DNA from: Deltaproteobacteria bacterium
Lineage (GTDB): Bacteria; Myxococcota_A; Polyangia; Polyangiales; Ga0077539
Assembly: GCA_947477565.1 (NCBI GenBank)
Contig: CANJUR010000006.1
Location: 1 to 64,000, forward strand
DNA: 64,000 nt
Reading direction: 5' to 3'
Positions 36,001-42,904 of the stretch are shown here, piece by piece. The first letter of the stretch is position 1. Each line of letters starts with the position of its first letter. A program made the translations under genes and the position numbers. The notes beneath the pieces were generated by a model that saw nothing but the letters and a program-made list of their open reading frames with translations, had not been told where the DNA came from and made no database searches.

Positions 36001-36233
36001 AGGCGACGGACCGCGCGCACCGGATCGGGCAGACCCGTCCCGTCAATGTGTACAAGTTCGTCACGACTGGAACCCTGGAAGAGCGCATTCAACGGATGTT
36101 GGAGGAGAAGCGTTCGCTCGCCGCGGAGGTCTTGTCCGATGTGGGTGAGACCTGGGTGACGGAGATGAGTGATCGTGAGCTGCGAGACTTCCTGAAGTTG
36201 GAAGACACCAGCGAAGACGGAGCGGAGAGTTGA
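33066..36233 (+). CDS. SNF2-family ATPase/helicase
   Basis: This encodes 1055 residues from a TTG start. The N-terminal half (to about 560) has no clear domain except a stretch near 440-520 (PEQARLLLASSEGAILRIGR) like the SNF2-associated domain of bacterial proteins. The SNF2 motor starts near 575 (LRPYQLRGLSWMDQI). It has Walker A in LADDMGLGKTVQ, the DEAQ box in IVDEAQHVKN, and TGTPVENHLRDLWSIFDL. The C-terminal RecA domain has VLSLKAGGTGLNLVRA and DRAHRIGQTRPVNVYKFV. Such proteins move along double-stranded DNA and remodel bound proteins; roles in repair, transcription recycling and defence are known for relatives. It overlaps its partner gene (TTGA). The start codon is weakly supported because no clear ribosome site precedes it. 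Confidence 0.92.
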   Translation: MDTPLALHVHLIPQGQSLAFSISFERYEDPTTLSRWQPSDNFVVPSHPGCVRRRPAFVPGSFREMFLAALFPRLNNHHPVPLPGHLHELDTARAEFPRRTVGDGPYHIVGWAVPASQALTHLRPFLRAWTRRYGAALSSPGCFVTLDALDLLFASFSHGNLLPTRLPALPDHAPVRWVPPVSLAALMGLRRLLVGCPSLGAVHAWCLRAHEFRTQPLVSQNETSPFARFAVEALSHVTGDSSDNATATKPTPLKSEVLASLHASFGSCLHPNHDVWKPAGLPAQSHLHGVILPAEQGGLGHPWQMEMALIGEGPAVSLFGLLKADALRDPVVEASDDTVRRFPASVAYRDWEGLLEQRPFLGARPELLRDGRSPLSEAEMSVVAGLAPMHGRPSEKVYRALNLEAPSRGREPVLFSVSIGNTQSARLRVKWSPVSDGALEQQLGEGGLAMLRFVPELTVVLGEDELSPEQARLLLASSEGAILRIGRRAVPRSDLEAVLELALARRKVLDRLMKGGSLGWQDVNQLEDEWTATRDAARLESVFAAQWEIFLEKLAAGSASRVTETPPGFQGTLRPYQLRGLSWMDQITSFGLGACLADDMGLGKTVQVLALLWHHRRPGGPKRPKYPDLVVCPTSVVHNWVKEAKRFAPKLKVYMHQESSRETDPKRFADVVRTADVMVTSYALLRRDRALFEDHRWNILIVDEAQHVKNPLAQQTQVLKGLRASRRLALTGTPVENHLRDLWSIFDLVMPGLLGGPTRFSRAFLEPLRRGEDTAMARLRRRVGPFMLRRSKRDPEVAGDLPPRTEQIVECGLTREQAALYRALTEVTFEKVKSGNGMGRRASILAALTGLKQICNHPENYVEEDPERLLGRSSKLDRCMELLEELIDQGQPTLVFTQYREMGDLLQAAIEQRFDLEVPFFHGGLSPRARETMLDAFRSEDGEPVLVLSLKAGGTGLNLVRATAVIHYDRWWNPAVEDQATDRAHRIGQTRPVNVYKFVTTGTLEERIQRMLEEKRSLAAEVLSDVGETWVTEMSDRELRDFLKLEDTSEDGAES

Positions 36234-37453
36234 GCCCCGAAGTGACCGAGCATGCGCGGGAAGCGGTGTATCTGACGCCCGTGCGCGATCTGTATGGGCT
36301 CGACCTCGCGGAGGGCGGGCGCGTCGAGGTTCGGCGTCACGGGGTGGCGCTAACAGCACTAATTCACGTCCCTGCGAACGGCGGAGAGTCTGCGGAGTTC
36401 GATCTCCGTCGCTGGCACTACCGGCAGTGGGCGACGCAAATCGAGGACCGCGAATACTCCGAAGGACTTCGAGGATTGATTGCCACTCACGGTCTCTTCG
36501 AACACCCTGAATGGATTAGTAGCGAACGGCCGACTGATCTCGACGCCGAGGCGATGACCGTCGTCGACGACCTGCGTGCGACCTGGCGCAGTCGCTTCGG
36601 CAGCCTGGGGAAGCCTCCCACCGTCGGGGCCCAACTCTGCAGTCTGTGCCTGGCCGCGGAGCCACCGAGGGGCCCGCTCTTGGTGTGGAGTCCGTCACCT
36701 GTTCAGGTGGTCTGCGCCCACCGCGACGCGGCTGCGCAGGCCCTCCTCGAGCTTGCCGCTCAGCACGCCGAGCTTGTGTTTGAACTACTAGACCTGCTGG
36801 TGGTGGCGCAGACGCCCGGCCCGGCGGGTTCGGCGACCCTTCGCCGATTCGTTCTGCCTTCGGACTGGATGCGAGCACTCCTTGGGCATTGGTTGCTGGG
36901 ACAGAGCTACGTCCACAGTGAGCATCCGTGGCGTGCGCGTGGTGCGACCCGGCACCGGCGGTTTTCGCACCGCGCGCTGCGCGCCGAGGGTCACGCAGAG
37001 CTAACAGCCGAGGAGCGCTATTCCGCGTTGGCCTGGGGTATCAGCGCAGATGACCTTTCGCTGGTGCCCGAAGAGCCCGAGTCCCTGGCCGCACCAGAAA
37101 ACTCGTGGTGGACCGAGACCATTGGGCTGCCACCAGCGGGCGTTCGCGTGTACCCGGAGGGAGCGCCGCCCAGGCCGGCGGCCGCGCCTGGGACAACTCG
37201 GTTGAAGTCTCCGACGCGCCTCGTAGCGGCAACACCGGTTCGCCCGTTGCTGGTTGCGACTCCGACGGCGTCATCGGCCGTGCGGCCTCCGGTCAAGCGT
37301 GCACCCGTCGCCAAGCCCAAGACCAAGCGCATACTCGCGTCAGTGTCGGTCCGTGCGAAGTCCGAGAACCTCGCGGAGACCCTCTCCTCGTTGACCGCCG
37401 GGCTCGCGGCGCTTTCCCAGATCATGGGCGGCCCGAAGGGCGGACATCGCTAG
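36230..37453 (+). CDS. SNF2-partner protein with possible CxxC-CxH zinc site
   Basis: This encodes 407 residues. It begins at a TTG overlapping the SNF2 stop, or at GTG 36242. The N-terminal half has DLRRWHYRQWATQIEDREYS. A cluster LCSLCLAAEP, then 21 residues later VVCAHRD, could be a zinc site (CxxC...CxH) somewhat like a SWIM finger. The middle (LPSDWMRALLGHWLLGQSYV, SEHPWRARGATRHRRFSHRA) is aromatic and basic. The C-terminus from about 310 is Pro/Ala/Lys-rich and likely disordered, ending in a short helix. SNF2 ATPases in bacteria are often paired with a SWIM-finger protein, so this could be its DNA- or RNA-binding partner. That role is inferred. Confidence 0.7.
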   Translation: MSPEVTEHAREAVYLTPVRDLYGLDLAEGGRVEVRRHGVALTALIHVPANGGESAEFDLRRWHYRQWATQIEDREYSEGLRGLIATHGLFEHPEWISSERPTDLDAEAMTVVDDLRATWRSRFGSLGKPPTVGAQLCSLCLAAEPPRGPLLVWSPSPVQVVCAHRDAAAQALLELAAQHAELVFELLDLLVVAQTPGPAGSATLRRFVLPSDWMRALLGHWLLGQSYVHSEHPWRARGATRHRRFSHRALRAEGHAELTAEERYSALAWGISADDLSLVPEEPESLAAPENSWWTETIGLPPAGVRVYPEGAPPRPAAAPGTTRLKSPTRLVAATPVRPLLVATPTASSAVRPPVKRAPVAKPKTKRILASVSVRAKSENLAETLSSLTAGLAALSQIMGGPKGGHR

Positions 37454-37612
37454 ACGGTCCGCGGCCAGAACTCCGCGCCGCACTCCGAGCGACCGCTCAG
37501 ATCGTTGCCAGTGAGTCGATTGTTGCAATAGACATCAAAGACTTCGGGGAGAAGTCTTTGGGCGGCGGTGAGTGATGTGTAGCGGGGATGCGCGACGCCG
37601 GATGGCGGGCGT
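37450..37612 (-). pseudogene. Possible C-terminal gene fragment
   Basis: On the minus strand a frame ending at a TAG next to the SNF2-partner stop has protein-like composition over its last 50 codons (AHPRYTSLTAAQRLLPEVFD and then VYCNNRLTGNDLSG). Upstream of about 37612 it enters the OmpA gene in another frame and turns into low-complexity sequence, and no start codon or ribosome site is found in the free part. It could be the remnant of a gene that once lay here, or chance. A strong hairpin at 37536-37560 lies within it. Confidence 0.25.
37536..37560. terminator. Perfect hairpin between convergent genes
   Basis: CAAAGACTTC (37536-37545) and GAAGTCTTTG (37551-37560) pair over ten bases around the loop GGGGA. 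It stands between the end of the SNF2-partner gene and the end of the OmpA-type gene, which point at each other, so it could end transcription from both sides. The arms end in three T only, so termination would need Rho or be partial. Confidence 0.5.
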
Positions 37613-39052
37613 TCAGTTGCTGGCGCGGACGCCGCCAAACGTGGCCGGGTCGATGATGAACATCTCCACACGGCGGTTGCTGGCGCGGGCTTCTTCAGTG
37701 TTCGCAAGATCGACGGGCCGCGACTCGCCGTAGAAGCCAAAGGTCAGACGGTCTGGGGTGACGCCGTTGGCGACGAGCATCGCGCCCACGCGGCGTACGC
37801 GGCGTTGAGAGAGATCGAGGTTGGTGCTCGCCTCGCCGACGTCGTCGGTGTGCCCGTCGAGACGAATGCGCCGGATCCAGTTGTAGGCCGGATTGCGAAG
37901 CAGCGTCGTGATGGCTTCGATGACTGGCCGAGAACCATCGACGACGCTGTCCCGTCCGATGTCGAAGTTGATCGCGAACCCATTTCGGATGCGGATCTGG
38001 TTGCCGACCACCTCGATGGCCGCTGTGTCTTCGGGGCAGCCATCTTCATCGGCGATGCCGTTGCGGGTCTCTGCCTCGTTGGGGCAACGATCGCGGGCGT
38101 CGAGTACGCCGTCGCCGTCGTTGTCACGGTTGGCTGCAGCGAAGGCGTCGCGGTCGGCGGCGCTGGCGCTGCGGGCCTGCGCGAGGCGGGTCACCTGCTC
38201 GCCGCAGGCACCTGGGCTCTGCTGGAGCAAGGCGAGCGCCTCGGAGGCGTGCTGGTCTTCAGACACCGCGAGGTTGCTCGACGACATCCGATGCAGGCGC
38301 GCCAGGGTGTCGAATGAAAAGTACGCCCGCATCAGGTGTGCCCGGCGGGTAAGCCAGTTCTGTGCGCGCGAGTCGAGGGTGTTCAGGTACTGCGGCGACG
38401 ACGACTGGAGTTGGCCCAGGTAGCGCTGCGCGGGACCTGCGCGGTGACCCCAGAGGGAGAGCTGCGAGAGATAGAAGCGAGCGTTCGGTGCGTGCTCGCT
38501 GTTACCCGAGTCGGTAATGACGGTGGTGAGCTCACGCTCTGCGTTGGCGTCCGCGCCGGTCCACGCGAAGGTGACGCCGAGCCACATGTGGCCGCGCGGC
38601 GCGTCGAGTTGCGCGAGCTGATAGAAGCTCTGTGTGGCGCTGTCGAAGTCGCACGAGAAAAGCTGCGCGAGGCCGCGGCTCTCGAGCGCCGAGACGGCGA
38701 ACGGCGACGTCGTGGGGACCTCCGCGGCCACCTGCGCGGCCCGGGCGTAGTCACCCAATTCGAAGGCGATCTGCGCGAGTCCGGCGCGGGCCTCTGCGCC
38801 GCTCGGATCCGTCGCTGGCAGAGACTCGACCACTCCCTCGAGGTTCTGTCGGGCGGCGTCCCACTCCTGCCGGGCGAGGGCCTCGCGCGCCAGCCGCAAC
38901 TGCTCCTGAAAGAACGCGCTGTTCTGCTGGGCGAGGGCGTTCGGGTCGACGCGCTGCGCGCCGCCCATGGATTGGCACGACCAGAGCGCGCCTGCACCCG
39001 CCACGCACAGCGCCGCCCCGAGGGACAGGCGCGCGATGCGTCGAACTTTCAC
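37613..39052 (-). CDS. OmpA-family lipoprotein with TPR region and calcium-type repeats
   Basis: This encodes 479 residues from GTG. The lipoprotein signal is MKVRRIARLSLGAALCVAGA with Cys in GALWSC. A long helical TPR-like region (EWDAARQNLEGVVESLPATD and LAQIAFELGDYARAAQVAAE) covers about residues 45-300. Thrombospondin type 3-like Asp loops follow (DNDGDGVLDARDRCPNEAET, IADEDGCPED). The C-terminal OmpA domain (about 350-475) has FDIGRDSVV, LDGHTDDVGEASTNLDLSQR and NRRVEMFI, and it should bind peptidoglycan. It is probably an outer-membrane tether or motility/secretion scaffold. Its start overlaps the stop of the upstream TPR lipoprotein gene by four bases (GTGA). Confidence 0.9.
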   Translation of the reverse strand: MKVRRIARLSLGAALCVAGAGALWSCQSMGGAQRVDPNALAQQNSAFFQEQLRLAREALARQEWDAARQNLEGVVESLPATDPSGAEARAGLAQIAFELGDYARAAQVAAEVPTTSPFAVSALESRGLAQLFSCDFDSATQSFYQLAQLDAPRGHMWLGVTFAWTGADANAERELTTVITDSGNSEHAPNARFYLSQLSLWGHRAGPAQRYLGQLQSSSPQYLNTLDSRAQNWLTRRAHLMRAYFSFDTLARLHRMSSSNLAVSEDQHASEALALLQQSPGACGEQVTRLAQARSASAADRDAFAAANRDNDGDGVLDARDRCPNEAETRNGIADEDGCPEDTAAIEVVGNQIRIRNGFAINFDIGRDSVVDGSRPVIEAITTLLRNPAYNWIRRIRLDGHTDDVGEASTNLDLSQRRVRRVGAMLVANGVTPDRLTFGFYGESRPVDLANTEEARASNRRVEMFIIDPATFGGVRASN

Positions 39053-40086
39053 GGAGTCCCCGCGTTCTGAACGTTTTGCGTCTGGTTGGCGACTGCGCCC
39101 TGCTGCCGGAGGGCCTCCTGGTCCTGCGACATGCGCTGGGCCGACTGGAGTTCTTGCTGCCAGTCGGTCTCGTCGGGGCGCAGCGCGAGGGCGCGGGTGA
39201 GGTCGGCCACGGCGCGGGCATACTGTCCCAGGTAAGAGCGCGTGAGGCCGCGGTTGTAAAAGGCCTCGCCGACCTTCTCGGCCTCGTTGGGCGGCACGGG
39301 CATCGTGGCGTTCTGGTAGGGCCCGATGACCGTGGTGAAGAGCGGTTCGGCGCCTGCGAGATTGCCCGCTTGCACGAGGTCGTAACCCTGACGGCAACGC
39401 GCGTCGCCGTTGCAGTCCTCGAACTCAACGGTGACCGACTCCTGCCACGGGAGAATCACCCGGGCGAAGTGGTCGACAAGGTTGGCGCGGAGGTTGTGGA
39501 GCATGCCGCCGCCGTTGATCTGGGGCGGGTCACGGCGCTCGTAGGGGGAGATCACGCCAGTGGTGGCGGTGGTAACGCTGTCCTCGTAAGTGCGGTCGAA
39601 GAGGGACTCCGTGCTGGTGCCGTGGGTCACCTGAAACTGCAGCCGCGCCGACGCCGTGCCGACGCGGCGGAGGTTGGTGCAGGCGTAGCTCTCTGAGCGG
39701 TACTGCTGCTGGCCGTTCACGTAGACGGGCACCTGGCGGGTGCAGGTACCGGCGTTCTGCTCGATGCTCTCTGCGTACTGGTTGCCGAGTACCGAGCCGG
39801 TGATGACGACGCCGCCGCCGCCGGCGAGCAGCCGGATCGAAGGGTTGAGGGAGTGGCTGATGCGGCCGGTCAGGTCGGCGACGATTTCGCCCGCTGCCTG
39901 CAGGTCCTGGGGCATCCTGGTCGGGGCTGCGATGCCTCCGACGGACATGGTATTGCCCACCGCCGCTGCGTTGAGCATGGCCGGGCGGGTCACGGCGAAA
40001 GTGGCGGTGCGGGCGCAGCCGCTGCCAATGGACAGCGCGGAGACCGCGCACAGTCCGACGAACGTCCTGTGAATGACAGACTTCAT
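39049..40086 (-). CDS. TPR-containing outer-membrane lipoprotein
   Basis: This encodes 345 residues. The ATG at 40086 has AAGGAT upstream and starts the signal MKSVIHRTFVGLCAVSALSI with lipobox SGC. The first part is beta-rich (RISHSLNPSIRLLAGGGGVV, FQVTHGTSTESLFDRTYEDS). A C-terminal TPR pair (AEKVGEAFYNRGLTRSYLGQ and YARAVADLTRALALRPDETD) precedes a Gln-rich tail. Some features recall CsgG/LpoB-like lipoproteins that are read together with TPR modules, but I cannot assign it. It is translationally coupled to the OmpA-type gene, and the two probably form one envelope complex. Confidence 0.82.
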   Translation of the reverse strand: MKSVIHRTFVGLCAVSALSIGSGCARTATFAVTRPAMLNAAAVGNTMSVGGIAAPTRMPQDLQAAGEIVADLTGRISHSLNPSIRLLAGGGGVVITGSVLGNQYAESIEQNAGTCTRQVPVYVNGQQQYRSESYACTNLRRVGTASARLQFQVTHGTSTESLFDRTYEDSVTTATTGVISPYERRDPPQINGGGMLHNLRANLVDHFARVILPWQESVTVEFEDCNGDARCRQGYDLVQAGNLAGAEPLFTTVIGPYQNATMPVPPNEAEKVGEAFYNRGLTRSYLGQYARAVADLTRALALRPDETDWQQELQSAQRMSQDQEALRQQGAVANQTQNVQNAGTP

Positions 40087-40199
40087 ACCGGGTAATCCTT
40101 CTGCGGAGCGGCGGGACACGTCCGGGGGACTCATTCCCCTGAACGTCCGAACCCACCAATTTGCGGGCGGAACCATATACGGTTTGGCTCCGCCATTGT

Positions 40200-40901
40200 T
40201 CACTCCCCGTCGGTTTCCGGTGGGCTTTCGTCGTCGGAAGGGTCGCTCTCGGGAGCCGGAATCAGCGGGGTAGACTTCATCGCGTCGCGGGTGCGCTGCA
40301 CCATCGTGCGAAACACCTTCCGGAGTGATTCGCGCACGGCCTTCGGTTCTCCATTGAACACCAGCGCGTCGGCGACGGACTCCAACGTCGAGACCGCCTC
40401 ACGCCGTGGCTCTTTCCGAAGCTTGCCGTAGATCGAAGGATCCTTCGGGTGGAGCACCAGGCGCTGCACCTTGAGCAGCCACGGGTTGCGCCACCAGAGG
40501 GTCTTCGCTTGCGACCACGATCCGTCGAGAACGAGCAGCCCCTGGAGGTACGGCGTCGGGCCCAGCGCGTTGCCGTTGCGGTCGAGTCGCAGCACCGGCG
40601 CGGTCTGCTCATTCCGCTGGAGCTCCCGCGGAAGTGAGCCTGGATAGAGCACCGCCCAACGGAGGGCGTCAGCGTCGCCGTCGTCCAGGAGCCGAGCGAG
40701 GGATGGCCAGGAGAGCCCGACGATGACTTCGACGTTGGGAAGCATCGCCTGGAGGAGCGGCACCGTCCCGAGGTCGCGGTCGCGCTCCTGCGGGTGCTGA
40801 AGAACCACCACGCGGGTGCGGATGTTCATCGTTGTAATGAGGTCGCGGACGCGCCCAAGGCTGGGGCTCACTTCCGTGGAGTCGAGGCTCGGGGGTTTCA
40901 T
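40200..40901 (-). CDS. DTW-domain protein (TapT-like)
   Basis: This encodes 233 residues. It has the DTW signature elements VVVLQHPQERDRDLGTVPLL, YPG near residue 90 and LDGSWSQAKTLWWRNPWLL in place of the usual D-T-W. DTW proteins such as TapT/YfiP transfer a 3-amino-3-carboxypropyl group from SAM to tRNA uridine 47. The usual N-terminal zinc-binding Cys cluster is missing. The C-terminal tail is acidic (PESDPSDDESPPETDGE). It is divergent from hflX, with 63 bases between starts. The activity is inferred from the family and could be altered given the DGSW variant. Confidence 0.85.
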   Translation of the reverse strand: MKPPSLDSTEVSPSLGRVRDLITTMNIRTRVVVLQHPQERDRDLGTVPLLQAMLPNVEVIVGLSWPSLARLLDDGDADALRWAVLYPGSLPRELQRNEQTAPVLRLDRNGNALGPTPYLQGLLVLDGSWSQAKTLWWRNPWLLKVQRLVLHPKDPSIYGKLRKEPRREAVSTLESVADALVFNGEPKAVRESLRKVFRTMVQRTRDAMKSTPLIPAPESDPSDDESPPETDGE

Positions 40902-40964
40902 GAGGATCGTCGGCCTCTACCGGACCGCGGTATCCCCTGCAAGGTGCTACGGTCCGCGCCCCTC

Positions 40965-42419
40965 ATGGAACAAGTCATCCAGCACGAGCCCTCCACCGCC
41001 GTCCTCGTCGCGATCCAGCTCCCAGGGGTGGACGACGCCGAGCACCGCTCGTCGATCGAAGAGCTCGGACGCCTCGTGGAGACCCTCGGGCATCGCGTGG
41101 TGGGTACGATCACCCAGAGGCGCTCGCATCTCGCGGCCGCGGGGGTACTGGGAGAAGGCAAGCTCCGGCTGCTCGCGCGCTTCACGGATGGCACCGGCGT
41201 AGTGCCCTCCGGGGCGACCAAGAAGGTTCGCAAGATCGACGAGCGCCCGAGCGCGGAAGACCTCCTGGAGGACGAAGCGACGGGGGATGAACCCGAGTCC
41301 GTCGCGGAACTAGAGCCCGTCGCGGACGATGACGACGCGGCGGACGTGATGATCCCGGTGGAGAAGGCCGGGCTCGTGGTGGTCGATCACGAACTGGGGC
41401 CGTCGCAGCTGCGTAACCTTGAGCGGGCCACCGGGGCGGAGGTGCTCGATCGTACAGCGGTCATCGTGGAGATCTTTCACCGGCACGCGAAGAGCCGCGA
41501 GGCGAAGCTTCAGGTGGAGATCGCGCGGCTCAACTACCTGGCGCCGCGGCTGCGCGAGACCGGAGCCGGGGGCGACCGGCAGCGCGGTGGCATCGGCGGC
41601 AAAGGGGCGGGCGAGAGCGGCGTGGAGCTCGACCGACGGAAGATCCGCGACCGCGTGGCTGAGCTGCGCCGCGAGATGGGAGGACTCGCTCGCGAGGGCG
41701 ACGTGCGGCGCGCGCGGCGGCAGGAACAGCTGCGGGTTGCGCTTGTGGGCTACACCAACGCGGGCAAGAGTTCGCTGATGCGGGCGCTCACCGGGAGCGA
41801 GGTGTACGTCGCCGATAAGCTCTTCGCGACGCTCGACACAACCGTGCGTTCGCTCTCGCCGGAGAGCCGCCCGAAGGTGCTCGTCTCGGACACCGTGGGG
41901 TTTATCAAGAAGCTCCCGCACGATCTCGTCGCGAGCTTTCGCTCGACGCTCGACGAGGCGCGCGAGGCGACGCTGCTGCTGCACGTTGTCGATGCGAGCG
42001 ACCCCGCGTGGCGAACGCAGTACGACGTGACCCGCGCCGTGCTCGGGGAAATCGACGCGGGCGCGGTGCCGTCGCTGCTGGTGCTCAACAAGCGCGATCG
42101 CCTCGATGCCGAAGCGCAGGCTGCGCTCGTCCAGGAGTTTCCCGAGGCGGTGCTGGTGTCGGCGCTCGACCGCGGGTCGGTGCTGGCGCTGCGGGAGAAG
42201 ATCCTGGAGTCGCTCGAGCAGGGCATGGTCGAGGCGACGCTGAGGGTGCCCTTCGCGAAGGGTGCCGTGGGCGGCGAGATTCACCGGGAGTGTCGGGTGC
42301 TGGAGGAGAACTGGGACGAAGCGGGCGCGGAGTACCGGGTTCGCGCGCTGCCTGGTGCACTCGCGCGAATCCGGGCATTGCTGTCGTTGGGGACTGATAC
42401 GGAATCGTTCGAAGGTTGA
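40965..42419 (+). CDS. hflX: Ribosome-associated GTPase HflX
   Basis: This 484-residue GTPase splits stalled or hibernating 70S ribosomes under stress. The HflX N-terminal domain (VDDAEHRSSIEELGRLVETL, LGEGKL) precedes the linker helices (EIFHRHAKSREAKLQVEIA, APRLRE). The G domain has G1 VGYTNAGKSSL, G2 FATLDTTVR, G3 DTVGFIKKLPHDLVASF and G4 NKRD. An acidic insertion of about 40 residues (DLLEDEATGDEPESVAELEP, then DDDDAAD) splits the N-terminal domain between KL and the conserved VVVDHELGPSQLRNLE. This makes it longer than the usual 370-430 residues. The frame is open from 40794 but the ATG at 40965 begins the domain. Confidence 0.94.
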   Translation: MEQVIQHEPSTAVLVAIQLPGVDDAEHRSSIEELGRLVETLGHRVVGTITQRRSHLAAAGVLGEGKLRLLARFTDGTGVVPSGATKKVRKIDERPSAEDLLEDEATGDEPESVAELEPVADDDDAADVMIPVEKAGLVVVDHELGPSQLRNLERATGAEVLDRTAVIVEIFHRHAKSREAKLQVEIARLNYLAPRLRETGAGGDRQRGGIGGKGAGESGVELDRRKIRDRVAELRREMGGLAREGDVRRARRQEQLRVALVGYTNAGKSSLMRALTGSEVYVADKLFATLDTTVRSLSPESRPKVLVSDTVGFIKKLPHDLVASFRSTLDEAREATLLLHVVDASDPAWRTQYDVTRAVLGEIDAGAVPSLLVLNKRDRLDAEAQAALVQEFPEAVLVSALDRGSVLALREKILESLEQGMVEATLRVPFAKGAVGGEIHRECRVLEENWDEAGAEYRVRALPGALARIRALLSLGTDTESFEG

Positions 42420-42428
42420 ACGATCTCG

Positions 42429-42794
42429 TCAGGCGGCTCGGGACTTCTTGGCCTTGGAGGCATCTACGCGGGCGGGGCGCGGTCCGGTGACGGCGTCCTC
42501 TTCGGACTCCATCGCGTGGTTGCCGACGCCCAGCTCACCGCGCTCTTCCAGCACGTGTAGCGAGTAGTCGATCTTGGCGCGCTGCGCCTTCTTTGCGTCG
42601 TTGTAGGCCGAGGAGAGGTCCTTCATCAGCTCCCGGGCGCCGGTGAGCTTCTCGTCTGCTTTCATTTCCTGCTGCACCCAGCGCAGCGATGTCTCTGCGC
42701 GGATGATCTCCGCGCGAAGTTGGTCCCCGTTCATGCCTGCCGCGTCCTCGGCGTAGCCCGTCGGGAGCTTTGCAATAATCTTCTTGATGTCCAA
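42429..42794 (-). CDS. Small coiled-coil protein
   Basis: This encodes 121 residues from a TTG with a near-perfect AGGAGG four bases upstream. Most of it is predicted alpha-helix or coiled coil (DQLRAEIIRAETSLRWVQQE, ELMKDLSSAYNDAKKAQRAK), with a basic Ala/Lys tail (ARVDASKAKKSRAA). The order LPTGYAEDAAGMN, then ADEKLTGARELMKDLSSAYNDAKKAQRAKI, recalls small helical proteins found in phage recombination modules next to Bet/RecT and nucleases. If so, the Bet gene at 62.5-63.2 kb might be a functional relative, but the two are 20 kb apart. The family is not certain. Confidence 0.7.
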   Translation of the reverse strand: MDIKKIIAKLPTGYAEDAAGMNGDQLRAEIIRAETSLRWVQQEMKADEKLTGARELMKDLSSAYNDAKKAQRAKIDYSLHVLEERGELGVGNHAMESEEDAVTGPRPARVDASKAKKSRAA

Positions 42795-42904
42795 TGCGAC
42801 CTCCTGGGCTGCAACCTACTCACCGCGCTCCGGCCGTCACGATTTCGGCACCGATCCTGTTAGGCCGCTGACGTGATCCCACGCGGGAGGTATAGGTCCC
42901 GGCG

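Noticed and set aside
33066-37453. Known SNF2-containing defence system such as DISARM
   Set aside because: No methyltransferase, phospholipase D nuclease or other defence gene is near; only the partner protein.
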